Shown here piece after piece: positions 1 to 6,683 of a stretch of 6,887 nucleotides of DNA. The DNA comes from Ignavibacteria bacterium (lineage in GTDB: Bacteria > Bacteroidota > Ignavibacteria > Tepidaquicellales > OLB5): NCBI GenBank assembly GCA_027492415.1, contig JAPUEV010000274.1, positions 1-6,887 on the forward strand. Direction: 5' to 3'. How positions within the stretch are numbered: position 1 is the stretch's first letter; every line of letters starts with the position of its first letter. The notes under the pieces are model-generated. The model was given only the letters and a program-made list of their open reading frames with translations. It was not told the origin of the DNA and did no database searches. The translations under genes and the position numbers were made by a program.

Positions 1-37
1 ATGCCGACTTACCATCAGCGTCAAATAAAATGTTCAT
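1..37 (-). CDS. Possible 5' end of an unidentified gene leaving the window
   Basis: Reading leftward from an ATG at 37-35, the minus strand stays open to the window edge and encodes MNILFDADGKSA. No other ATG lies in frame between this codon and an upstream in-frame stop near position 80. The gene would follow pyrF in the same direction, which suits a co-directional neighbour. Twelve codons are too few to identify a family, and I do not recognise the peptide. It could be chance open frame in an AT-rich spacer, so confidence is low. Confidence 0.35.
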   Translation of the reverse strand, partial: MNILFDADGKSA

Positions 38-87
38 TGATGTTAAGTTGTGGTTTCTATAAATATTGTATTAATAATATTAAATTT

Positions 88-202
88 TTTGCGAGGAGCG
101 CAAGCGACGCCACGCCTTAAACTGCCGGAGGGAGTGGAAGGAAGCAAACTAATGAATTAGAATTTAGTTAACCTGATGAGATTGCTTCGCTTCGCTCGCA
201 AA
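88..202. repeat. Inverted-repeat element, copy 1 (downstream of pyrF)
   Basis: The left arm at 88-109 begins TTTGCGAGGAGCG. The right arm at 178-202 ends CGCTTCGCTCGCAAA and is its imperfect reverse complement. The outer 8 bp (TTTGCGAG/CTCGCAAA) pair perfectly, and the inner parts align only with gaps. The interior of about 68 bp is unrelated to that of copy 2 at 5569-5647. It contains a second possible pairing, GAAGCAA at 141-147 with TTGCTTC at 182-188. The 25-base right arm is identical in both copies. This copy ends 5 bp beyond the pyrF stop codon. Reading in the pyrF direction, the hairpin is followed by A-rich sequence and no T-run, so it does not look like an intrinsic terminator. GCGAGGAGCG/AAGCAATCTC-type palindromes are a familiar class of dispersed intergenic repeat in several bacterial phyla. 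Confidence 0.75.
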
Positions 203-207
203 ATGTA

Positions 208-1026
208 TTATTTCTTCATCTGCAAAAAACCGTTAATTTCATCCCTAGCCTTCATTGCTGCTTCGCCAACGATTGCTTTGAATTCTTCGGCACTCTCAGC
301 CTTGGGTGCAGCATAAATTATTGAGCGGCTCTGGTTTATTACAAACAGGGTATGATCAAGAGAATTAATTGTCTTTTCAAGTGAGCCTTTTTGCGCTCCG
401 ATTCCCGGAATAAGCAGCGGTACTTCAGGGAAATTCTTGGTCATTTTGGCAATTTCCTTTGTATGTCCGGCACCGAAGACAAAACCTGTTTTATGGTCAT
501 TCCACTCAAGTGCTTTTTCAACAACAACTTCCCACAGCGGCTGCGAGCCTACTTTTAAGAACTGGAAATCATTTGCGCCATAGTTTGAAGTGAGTGCAAG
601 TACCCATACAAATTTATTCTTACGGCGAAGAAACGGCCTTACGGAATCCTGCCCCATATACGGCTGCACTGTGATGGAATCGAAATTAAACTCATCCAGG
701 AAAGCCTGTGCGTAAAGCTCAGTGGTATTTTCAATATCGCCGCGCTTGGCATCGGCAATTGTTATGAGTGTTTCAGGAATTGCTGCAATTGCAGCGCGGA
801 TAGCTGCGAAGCCTGTTTCAACTGCGCGCTCATAGAACGCAATATTCAGCTTATACCCGCATGCATAATCTTTGGTGGCTTCTATCACAAGGTTGTTGAA
901 TTCAGCCATGGGGTTTGCTGACGTCTTTATGAAATCAGGAATTTTTGTGATATCTGTATCCAGTCCCACAACAAGGTGTGAGTTGGTTTCCCTTAAAGCG
1001 TTTTTAAATTTTTTAGAAAAGTGCAA
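208..1026 (-). CDS. pyrF: Orotidine 5'-phosphate decarboxylase, type 2
   Basis: This cytoplasmic enzyme decarboxylates OMP to UMP, the last step of de novo pyrimidine synthesis. The 272-residue product matches the type-2 subfamily, which is longer than the roughly 230-residue E. coli type. Visible landmarks are the strand-1 motif GLDTD at 21-25, YKLN at 58-61 with the substrate-contacting Lys59, and the catalytic signature DAKRGDI at 92-98 (Asp92, Lys94, Asp97). Further on are QPYMGQDS at 121-128, the phosphate-loop motif PGIGAQ at 207-212, and INQSRSIIYA at 230-239 with the expected phosphate-binding Arg234. The start is TTG (caa at 1024-1026 on the given strand). An in-frame TGA lies two codons upstream, and the next in-frame ATG is codon 40, past the GLDTD motif, so TTG is the best start. 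No ribosome-binding motif is visible. The gene lies 93 bp after rodA in the same direction, across a repeat-rich gap. It has no functional link to wall synthesis, so co-transcription is possible but unproven. Confidence 0.96.
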   Translation of the reverse strand: MHFSKKFKNALRETNSHLVVGLDTDITKIPDFIKTSANPMAEFNNLVIEATKDYACGYKLNIAFYERAVETGFAAIRAAIAAIPETLITIADAKRGDIENTTELYAQAFLDEFNFDSITVQPYMGQDSVRPFLRRKNKFVWVLALTSNYGANDFQFLKVGSQPLWEVVVEKALEWNDHKTGFVFGAGHTKEIAKMTKNFPEVPLLIPGIGAQKGSLEKTINSLDHTLFVINQSRSIIYAAPKAESAEEFKAIVGEAAMKARDEINGFLQMKK

Positions 1027-1034
1027 TATTTTTC

Positions 1035-1055
1035 AATTAGAAATTAAGAATTAGG
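1035..1055. repeat. Tandem heptad repeat, AATTARR type
   Basis: Three consecutive 7-base units are seen on the given strand: AATTAGA (1035-1041), AATTAAG (1042-1048) and AATTAGG (1049-1055). A degenerate fourth, AATCAAA, runs to 1062. The array ends 8 bp before the pyrF start codon, so it occupies the translation-initiation region of that mRNA. Similar short heptanucleotide arrays are known from intergenic DNA of other bacteria, best described in cyanobacteria. With so few units and such low complexity, chance cannot be excluded. Confidence 0.55.
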
Positions 1056-1090
1056 AATCAAAAAAATGTTAATTATTATTTAATATTATT

Positions 1091-1118
1091 TTTTTGTCTT
1101 TTTACTTTTGCCTTTTGC
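1091..1118. repeat. Tandem heptad repeat, CTTTTGC type
   Basis: The 7-base units are CTTTTTA (1098-1104), CTTTTGC (1105-1111) and CTTTTGC (1112-1118), preceded by a related TTTTTGT (1091-1097). The array starts 1 bp after the rodA stop codon and is a different sequence from the heptad at 1035-1055. On the rodA mRNA it reads as purine-rich GCAAAAG units. No hairpin or T-run terminator is seen here, so rodA transcripts may continue into pyrF. Confidence 0.6.
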
Positions 1119-1119
1119 C

Positions 1120-2349
1120 TTAGACATAATCCTTACGATTACGATAAGCATTAAGAATAATCCCAAGCATTATCAGGTTACTCAGAAGAAATGACACACC
1201 GTAGCTCATAAAGGGCAATGGAATACCGATAACAGGCATTATGCCCATTATCATACCTAAATTAATGAGGATATGGAATGAAAAGATCGTAGCAAACCCT
1301 ATGCAGCAGATACTCAGGAACTGGTTTTTGCAAATATAGGCAATATGGATAGTCTGCCAAATTAAGATAAGGAAGAGCAGGACAACGGCAATTGACCCGA
1401 TAAAGCCAAACTCCTCGCCAACCATACAGAAGATAAAATCAGTCCACTGTTCAGGAATATATTTCAGCTGTGTCTGTGTGCCCTGCATAAAGCCTTTGCC
1501 GTAAACTCCCCCGGAGCCGATAGCAATTTTTGATTGTATCACGTTATAACCTGCCCCTAACGGGTCAGATTCCGGATTGAACATGCTTTGTATACGCTTT
1601 TGCTGGTACGGCTGCAGTTTGCTGTAAACCATATTAACTGAAAATCCGGATGCAATGGAAATACATACAATGATAACAGATATAAGAATATTCTTTTTAA
1701 AGACCATCATCATTGCAATAATAAATATTACTGCCGCGACAAAATACCACGTACCAAGGAACGCAGTTATGGCTGTTATAGCGGGCGCAACAATGAAAAA
1801 CATTATATAATTAGGCATTCCCGCCCAGTATAAAACAGGTAATAACAGGAAGAGGAATACAAGTGTAGTACCCATATCCGGCTGCAGCATTATAAGCGCA
1901 ACAGGTACAAGGCATATTGCTACAGCATACATAAAATCACGGAACTTGGTTACATCAGCTTCCTTGTTCTTATTGGAAAGAAAATATGCAAGCGCAAGGA
2001 CAGTTGCTACTTTAGCAAACTCCGATGGCTGTACACCGAATCCGCCCACACTGAACCAGCTTGTCTGCCCTTTGATCTTTTTCCCCAGGAAAATTACGGC
2101 AATTAAAAGTACAAGCACTATACCGTAGATGATATAAGATGACATTGCCAGGTATTTGGGAGGAGTGTACATAATTGCAAGTACCAGAAGTATACCAACA
2201 CTGGCAGAAATAAGCTGCTTGTTAAAGTTACCTGATACAAGCTCATTGCCGAAAGTAGCGCTGTAGATCGCGACCAAACCGAAGGTGATCAGGCCCAGGG
2301 CTGAGAAAAATACAACGAAATTAAATCTATCAAAAATTTTAGCCTGCAT
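1120..2349 (-). CDS. rodA: RodA, SEDS-family peptidoglycan glycosyltransferase of the elongasome
   Basis: RodA polymerises lipid II into glycan strands in the inner membrane and works as a pair with PBP2, encoded immediately upstream. The 409-residue product is strongly hydrophobic, with about ten membrane segments. SEDS landmarks appear in order: AIYSAT at 27-32, QTSWFSVGGFGVQPSEFAK at 95-113, LQPDMGTTLVF at 155-165, and the large extracellular loop YQQKRIQSMFNPESDPLGAGYN at 248-269. Then comes QWTDFIFCMVGEEFG at 301-315, whose Asp304 matches the residue essential for polymerase activity in characterised RodA proteins, and GIPLPFMSYGVS at 375-386. In most SEDS proteins the last motif reads SYGGS; here the second glycine is Val385. 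The start ATG is 12 bp after the mrdA stop, so translation is probably coupled, and no Shine-Dalgarno is present. RodA is preferred over FtsW or SpoVE because of the mre-mrdA neighbourhood. Confidence 0.96.
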   Translation of the reverse strand: MQAKIFDRFNFVVFFSALGLITFGLVAIYSATFGNELVSGNFNKQLISASVGILLVLAIMYTPPKYLAMSSYIIYGIVLVLLIAVIFLGKKIKGQTSWFSVGGFGVQPSEFAKVATVLALAYFLSNKNKEADVTKFRDFMYAVAICLVPVALIMLQPDMGTTLVFLFLLLPVLYWAGMPNYIMFFIVAPAITAITAFLGTWYFVAAVIFIIAMMMVFKKNILISVIIVCISIASGFSVNMVYSKLQPYQQKRIQSMFNPESDPLGAGYNVIQSKIAIGSGGVYGKGFMQGTQTQLKYIPEQWTDFIFCMVGEEFGFIGSIAVVLLFLILIWQTIHIAYICKNQFLSICCIGFATIFSFHILINLGMIMGIMPVIGIPLPFMSYGVSFLLSNLIMLGIILNAYRNRKDYV

Positions 2350-2361
2350 TATCTGTTAAAA

Positions 2362-4143
2362 TTAATCTCCGCCAAAAGTATCTTTTACTTCAGTTTCATC
2401 TGCAAGACCCAGCAGATATCTTAAAATTATTCTTTGAGCTATTGGAGCAGCAACCGTTGCGCCAAAACCTGCGTTTTCTACCATTACGCAAATTGCTATT
2501 TTGGGGTCATCGTACGGCGCGTAGGCTATGAACCAGGAGTGATCCTGCCCATGCGGATTCTGCGCTGTACCTGTTTTACCGGCTATAATAACATCACTTG
2601 TACGGATAGCTTTTGCAGTTCCGCTGCCGTTTACAACAAGATACATGCCTTTTTGTATTACCTTAAAATAATCTTTATCAATTGCCACTTCATGTTTTTT
2701 ATACTGTATTGGGGTAAGCTCTCCTGTTAAAGGATTCTTAAGCGACCTCACCAAATGCGGTTGAAGGAAAGTGCCTGAATTGGCAAGAATAGAAGTATAC
2801 AGAGCCATCTGAAGGGGTGATACACCAAGCTCACCCTGTCCTATACCTAAGCTCACAACAAAGCCTTCAGTCCATCCTTTGGGGCCATAGCGGGTATTAT
2901 AATAGTCAGTTGAAGGAAGCAAGCCTTTTGTTTCTTCGGGTATATCAATTCCCGTTTTATTCCCGAATCCCAGCATTTGACCGTATTTGTTCCAGTTCTC
3001 AAGCCCGATGCGCAATACCAGCTTATAAAAGAAAACGTTGGATGAATGTTCAATAGCAGTTGGAATTGTAATAGAGCCATATGCGCCGTGATCACCAAAA
3101 ACCCTGTCACCAAACCTGAAGCTGCCTTCGCATGGAATGGTTGAATTAGGCTTTAAAATACCTTCCTGCAGTGATGCGAGAGCTGATACCATTTTATATG
3201 TTGAGCCCGGCGGATAGCGGGTCTGTGTTGCACGGTTGAACAGTGGTTTCTTTTTATCAGTATTAAGCGAGGTCCAGATTTCCGGGGAAAGCTTACCGCT
3301 GAAATAGTTCAGGTCATAATCAGGCTTGCTTACCATGCAGATAATTTCGCCTGTTTTAGGATCCATTGCAACAATTCCGCCTGTTCTTCCATCAAGCAGC
3401 TTTTCGGCATATTTCTGCACTTCAGCATCAACACTCAATACAAGGTCATAGCCGCTTACAGCTTTAACATTATTTTTGCCATCATTTAAAGGACCCACTT
3501 CCCTGCCTTTGGAATCCTGCAGAATGAACTCAAATCCTTTTTCACCCCGCAAATAATTTTCGTAGCCGGCTTCTAGTCCCGTGGTACCGATAAGATCACC
3601 CTGTTTATAATAGTCACTGTTCTGTTTCTTCAGCATACCTTCGGTTACTTCTTTGGTATAGCCTATCATGTGTGAGCCTTTAAAATCGGTGGGATAAAGC
3701 CTGATAGGATCGATACTATAATCAACGCCTTTTAAAATTTCACGGTTCTCTTCTATAAAAGAAATGACCTTAAAATCAACATCACGCTGTATCCTTGTTG
3801 GGATAAAACGGTTAGTACCTTCAATTTTCCTGAGCTCGCTTTTGAGGTCATTGGGATCCATACCAAGCATTGTGCATACAACCGGGATATTATTGGTATC
3901 AAATTCTTTTTTTGTTATAGTAACGCTGTAAGAAGGTTTGTTATCAACAAGCAGCTTGCCGTTTCGGTCGAAGATCAAGCCGCGTGCGGGAGTAGTAATA
4001 ATGGTTTTAACAGAATTTCTCTCAGCATCCTTATCGAACTTTTCTGGGTTGATAAGCTGCAGCTGCACGAGCCTTCCCCCGATAATAAGGCAAATGACAA
4101 GTGAGAATACATAATAGAAATTTTTACGTTTGCTGAGATCCAT
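2362..4143 (-). CDS. mrdA: Penicillin-binding protein 2, elongasome D,D-transpeptidase
   Basis: This is the class B PBP that crosslinks new lateral-wall peptidoglycan in the periplasm, partnered with RodA. Residues 9-28 form a single N-terminal membrane anchor after a positively charged start (MDLSKRK). The PBP dimerisation/pedestal domain follows from about residue 45, with the typical TPARGLIFDRNGK at 51-63. The transpeptidase domain begins near residue 230. All three catalytic motifs are present: STYK with nucleophile Ser314 and Lys317, SSN at 367-369, and KTGTAQ at 523-528. GQGELGVSPLQMA at 435-447 is also a strong PBP2 signature. The length of 593 residues is normal for the family (E. 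coli 633). The ATG lies 23 bp after the mreD stop with no Shine-Dalgarno, and 12 bp separate its own stop from rodA. The elongation rather than the division enzyme (FtsI) is assigned from the mreBCD-rodA context. Confidence 0.97.
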   Translation of the reverse strand: MDLSKRKNFYYVFSLVICLIIGGRLVQLQLINPEKFDKDAERNSVKTIITTPARGLIFDRNGKLLVDNKPSYSVTITKKEFDTNNIPVVCTMLGMDPNDLKSELRKIEGTNRFIPTRIQRDVDFKVISFIEENREILKGVDYSIDPIRLYPTDFKGSHMIGYTKEVTEGMLKKQNSDYYKQGDLIGTTGLEAGYENYLRGEKGFEFILQDSKGREVGPLNDGKNNVKAVSGYDLVLSVDAEVQKYAEKLLDGRTGGIVAMDPKTGEIICMVSKPDYDLNYFSGKLSPEIWTSLNTDKKKPLFNRATQTRYPPGSTYKMVSALASLQEGILKPNSTIPCEGSFRFGDRVFGDHGAYGSITIPTAIEHSSNVFFYKLVLRIGLENWNKYGQMLGFGNKTGIDIPEETKGLLPSTDYYNTRYGPKGWTEGFVVSLGIGQGELGVSPLQMALYTSILANSGTFLQPHLVRSLKNPLTGELTPIQYKKHEVAIDKDYFKVIQKGMYLVVNGSGTAKAIRTSDVIIAGKTGTAQNPHGQDHSWFIAYAPYDDPKIAICVMVENAGFGATVAAPIAQRIILRYLLGLADETEVKDTFGGD

Positions 4144-4166
4144 TAATTGGTTTTTTGGAAAATCAG

Positions 4167-4661
4167 TTATCTTGCAAATCTTCTTCTTCTTGCAAAGAGA
4201 ACCGGGAAAATGCTGAATAAAGCTGTATAAACAGTTGTTGGTACAATATATCTTAATACAATATCAAAAAACACTAAATTCGTTCCCTGGAAATAGAATA
4301 AAAAATAGACAGTATTATTTATAAGCGAACAGAAGGTAACAATGAGAATAAAAATATAGCTGTTCAGGTATCTTTCCATCTTGGTATTTTCATTAAAGAA
4401 GCCTGATACAAAGCCTGCAACGGTTTTCGAAAGAGCCATAAGGCCTATAAAAGAAAAGCTGAAGATATCAAGAATAAGTCCCGAGAGAAATCCTGCTATA
4501 CTACCGGTAATTTTTCCCCGTTTTATTCCGATATAAACAAGACCTATCAGCACAACATCCGGGGTGATCTTGAATTCAGTCACATCAATAAAATTAATTA
4601 TTGTTTTCTGAACCAGTATAAGGGCTAACATTATCCCCGAATATTTCAGATATTCCTTCAT
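4167..4661 (-). CDS. mreD: Rod shape-determining membrane protein MreD
   Basis: MreD is a small integral membrane protein of the elongasome that partners MreC and influences the RodA-PBP2 synthase. The 164-residue product is hydrophobic with about five or six membrane segments. Its central family signature is PDVVLIGLVYIGIKRG at 34-49, followed by GSIAGFLSGLILD at 53-65, the glycine-rich GF..GL..D pattern typical of MreD. The protein ends in a basic tail, ARRRRFAR, probably cytoplasmic. Sequence conservation in this family is low, so the assignment rests on the membrane pattern, the length and the position between mreC and mrdA. The ATG lies 14 bp after the mreC stop, with an in-frame TGA immediately upstream, which fixes the start. 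No Shine-Dalgarno is seen. Confidence 0.92.
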   Translation of the reverse strand: MKEYLKYSGIMLALILVQKTIINFIDVTEFKITPDVVLIGLVYIGIKRGKITGSIAGFLSGLILDIFSFSFIGLMALSKTVAGFVSGFFNENTKMERYLNSYIFILIVTFCSLINNTVYFLFYFQGTNLVFFDIVLRYIVPTTVYTALFSIFPVLFARRRRFAR

Positions 4662-4675
4662 TCAGCAGCAGTCAT

Positions 4676-5509
4676 TTATTTGGATTTCTCAAGATATTTC
4701 TTTTCAAGGTCTTTTCTTTCATCCTCAGACAGATATTTAAGAACAAAAACCTCTTCAACAGTTTCAAAGTTAACAAAACACTCTACTTCAATATTTTTAA
4801 ATAAATTATCTATCGTGTTATCAGTTGTGACGTAACCGATAGGAATGCCTGAGGGGAATGAATTGCTGTATTCAGAGGTCATAAGAATATCGCCAACTTT
4901 CACATCTGCGCTCTTGGATACATTCTTCATTCTCACCTTGCCTTCACCATCCCAAGAGATAATGCCATCTACCCTTGAGCGCTGGTCTTTAGCGCTGACT
5001 TTGAGATCTTTATTAAGAAGGATCTGCGCAATGCTGAAGCTGCCGCTGGTTGCAACTATTTTGCCTACAAGCCCTTTATCTGTAATTACAGGCATGCCGA
5101 TTCTGACTGAATCATGCTCACCTATATTAATAGTAATATTGTTCCTGGTCTGTATCAGGGTTTTACCGATTATTTTTCCGGTCACAACACGGTAGTTGGT
5201 GCGTGATTTGAACTCGAGCATCTGGTTAAGGCGCAGGTTTTCAAGCTTTGCTTCTTTAAGCATGCTCAGCTCTTTGGAAAGATCGATATTGGTTTCACGC
5301 AGGGTTTTATTTTCCCGCTCAAGCTCAAAGATATTCGGGATAATGGAGAAACCGTTCTGCACAACCCCAATAACATTTACAGCAATCACTCTTACAAACC
5401 TTATCTGGATATTATCATTCTGGAAGATAAGCAGAAGGCTGAAAATTATTAAAGCCGAAAATATTATGTATTCTTTTAGATTTCCTAAATATGAAAGAAG
5501 GATCTTCAT
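4676..5509 (-). CDS. mreC: Rod shape-determining protein MreC
   Basis: MreC is a bitopic membrane protein whose periplasmic part binds and activates PBP2, linking it to MreB and MreD. The 277-residue product has a short cytoplasmic N-terminus, one membrane segment at about 14-30, and a predicted coiled coil at about 61-100 rich in Glu, Lys and Leu at heptad spacing. The paired beta-barrel domain follows. Its conserved points are GKIIGK at 111-116, GLVGKIV at 146-152, and FPSGIPIGYV at 218-227, the most diagnostic MreC motif. A charged tail (SEDERKDLEKKYLEKSK) ends the protein. The length is normal. The ATG is at 5509-5507 with no Shine-Dalgarno, and mreD begins 14 bp after the stop. The upstream gap to mreB is 148 bp and contains a hairpin repeat, unlike the tight spacing downstream. 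Confidence 0.96.
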   Translation of the reverse strand: MKILLSYLGNLKEYIIFSALIIFSLLLIFQNDNIQIRFVRVIAVNVIGVVQNGFSIIPNIFELERENKTLRETNIDLSKELSMLKEAKLENLRLNQMLEFKSRTNYRVVTGKIIGKTLIQTRNNITINIGEHDSVRIGMPVITDKGLVGKIVATSGSFSIAQILLNKDLKVSAKDQRSRVDGIISWDGEGKVRMKNVSKSADVKVGDILMTSEYSNSFPSGIPIGYVTTDNTIDNLFKNIEVECFVNFETVEEVFVLKYLSEDERKDLEKKYLEKSK

Positions 5510-5568
5510 TAATTGGAGTGGAGTTGTGTGTTAATGAGATTAATGAATTTTTTGGTTTTTGTATTTGG

Positions 5569-5647
5569 TTTGCGAGGAGCGTAAGCGACGAAGAAATCTC
5601 ACTAACTAATAAAATATTACACGAGATTGCTTCGCTTCGCTCGCAAA
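5569..5647. repeat. Inverted-repeat element, copy 2 (between mreB and mreC)
   Basis: The left arm at 5569-5600 begins TTTGCGAGGAGCGTAAGCGA. The right arm at 5623-5647 runs from GAGATTGC to CTCGCAAA. The arms are imperfect inverted repeats: both ends (TTTGCGAG/CTCGCAAA and AATCTC/GAGATT) pair, and the left arm has about 7 extra bases in the middle. The AT-rich loop is 22 bp. The right arm matches all 25 bases of the right arm of copy 1 at 178-202. The element starts 10 bp after the mreB stop codon in the mreB direction and would fold as a stable hairpin in the mreB-mreC mRNA. The sequence following it in that direction is A-rich, so it is not a classical terminator. It could act as an RNA-processing or attenuation site, which is inference. 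Confidence 0.8.
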
Positions 5648-5657
5648 GTGTGCAAAA

Positions 5658-6683
5658 TCAATACTTTTTGCTCTTTATAAGCACTTTTGAGAACTTTTGC
5701 AGGTCCTCGAGTACCTTACCGGCTCCGCGTACAACTGCCGTTAAAGGGTCTTCGGCTACGTGTACAGGCAGGTTGGTCTCAAGCCTGATACGTTCATCAA
5801 GTCCTTTAATTAAAGCGCCGCCGCCGGAGAGCATTATGCCTCTATCAAGAATATCGGAAGCAAGCTCAGGCTGAGTGTTTTCAAGAGCAACTTTAATTGC
5901 ACGAATCATCTGGTTGACAGGATCACTTAAGGCTTCGCGAATTTCAATCGAGCTTACCTCTGTCATTTTGGGCAGACCCGAAACAAGATCGCGTCCTTTT
6001 ACTTCGATTATAACTTCTTCCTTAAGCGGCATAACGGAACCGACCTGGCATTTTATTTCCTCGGCAGTTCTTTCGCCAATCAATATGTTATAATTTTTTC
6101 TGAAGTATTCTACGATTGAAATATTCAGTTCATCGCCAGCAACACGAATTGATGCGCCATTCGCAATACCCGAAAGTGAAATGATAGCAATTTCAGTAGT
6201 ACCGCCGCCGATATCAATTATCATATTTCCTACGGGTGATGATACATCAAGTCCAACACCTATTGCAGCAGCCATTGGTTCAGCTAAAAGATAAACTTCT
6301 TTTGCTCCTGCATGTTCGGCTGAATCACGCACTGCGCGTTTTTCAACTTCTGTTATTCCGCTTGGCACACAAATTACAACACGTGAGCTTGGGAAAATAC
6401 TTGAGTGAACTTTTTTAATAAAGGCGCGCAGCATTCCTTCGGCAATTTCAAAATCAGCAATAACACCATCACCCATCGGGCGAATTGTTTTAATTCCCTT
6501 ATGGGTTTTTTCGTGCATCTGTTTTGCTTCGTGGCCGACAGCAATTATTTTCTTTGTTGTTTCATCAAAGGCAACAATGGATGGTTCGTTTAGAATTATC
6601 CCTTTGCCTTTTATGTATATGAGCGTATTTGCAGTTCCAAGATCGATTGCAATATCTGCTGATAAAAATCCGAATAAAGCCAT
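5658..6683 (-). CDS. mreB: Rod shape-determining protein MreB, bacterial actin
   Basis: MreB polymerises into membrane-bound filaments on the cytoplasmic face and positions the wall-synthesis complex. The 341-residue product has every actin-fold signature: phosphate-1 loop DLGTANT at 14-20, CVPSGITEVEKRA at 105-117, LLAEPMAAAIG at 132-142 with the conserved Glu135, phosphate-2 loop DIGGGTTE at 157-164, GERTAEEIK at 203-211, and the adenosine motif LSGGGALI at 285-292. The short hydrophobic N-terminus MALFGFLSA fits direct membrane contact. The length is normal (about 335-350). The ATG is at 6683-6681, and the next likely start would remove the phosphate-1 loop. It is the first gene of the cluster, preceded by about 200 bp of AT-rich non-coding sequence with a candidate promoter. 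The 148-bp gap and hairpin after it may allow a higher MreB level than MreC and MreD. Confidence 0.98.
   Translation of the reverse strand: MALFGFLSADIAIDLGTANTLIYIKGKGIILNEPSIVAFDETTKKIIAVGHEAKQMHEKTHKGIKTIRPMGDGVIADFEIAEGMLRAFIKKVHSSIFPSSRVVICVPSGITEVEKRAVRDSAEHAGAKEVYLLAEPMAAAIGVGLDVSSPVGNMIIDIGGGTTEIAIISLSGIANGASIRVAGDELNISIVEYFRKNYNILIGERTAEEIKCQVGSVMPLKEEVIIEVKGRDLVSGLPKMTEVSSIEIREALSDPVNQMIRAIKVALENTQPELASDILDRGIMLSGGGALIKGLDERIRLETNLPVHVAEDPLTAVVRGAGKVLEDLQKFSKVLIKSKKY

Larger units (their letters stand above)
208..6683 (-). other. Putative mreBCD-mrdA-rodA(-pyrF) operon
   Basis: Six co-directional genes are separated by 148, 14, 23, 12 and 93 bp in transcription order. The block from mreC to rodA is tight enough to be one transcript. 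mreB is probably included, with a hairpin repeat in the gap that may modulate read-through. pyrF may be part of the operon or may be driven separately; its gap holds repeats but no clear TAnnTTTG promoter. No intrinsic terminator is visible between any of the genes. Confidence 0.7.

Noticed and set aside
1..120. Plus-strand open frame of 39 codons starting at base 1
   Set aside because: It runs into the repeat arm, has no family features, and opposes the direction of all real genes. The minus-strand frame at 37-1 is more plausible.
178..207. Intrinsic terminator after pyrF
   Set aside because: The inverted repeat can fold, but in the transcript direction it is followed by A-rich rather than T-rich sequence.
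2434..2730. 98-codon plus-strand open frame opposite mrdA
   Set aside because: It lies entirely within the well-supported PBP2 gene on the other strand and encodes a cysteine-rich, low-complexity product typical of antisense frames.
4845..5534. Two long plus-strand frames opposite mreC
   Set aside because: mreC has clear family motifs across this span, and the antisense products show no domain pattern.
88..5647. CRISPR or insertion-sequence interpretation of the repeated arms
   Set aside because: There are only two copies over 5 kb apart, with no regular spacers, no transposase gene in the window and no target-site duplication that I can see.
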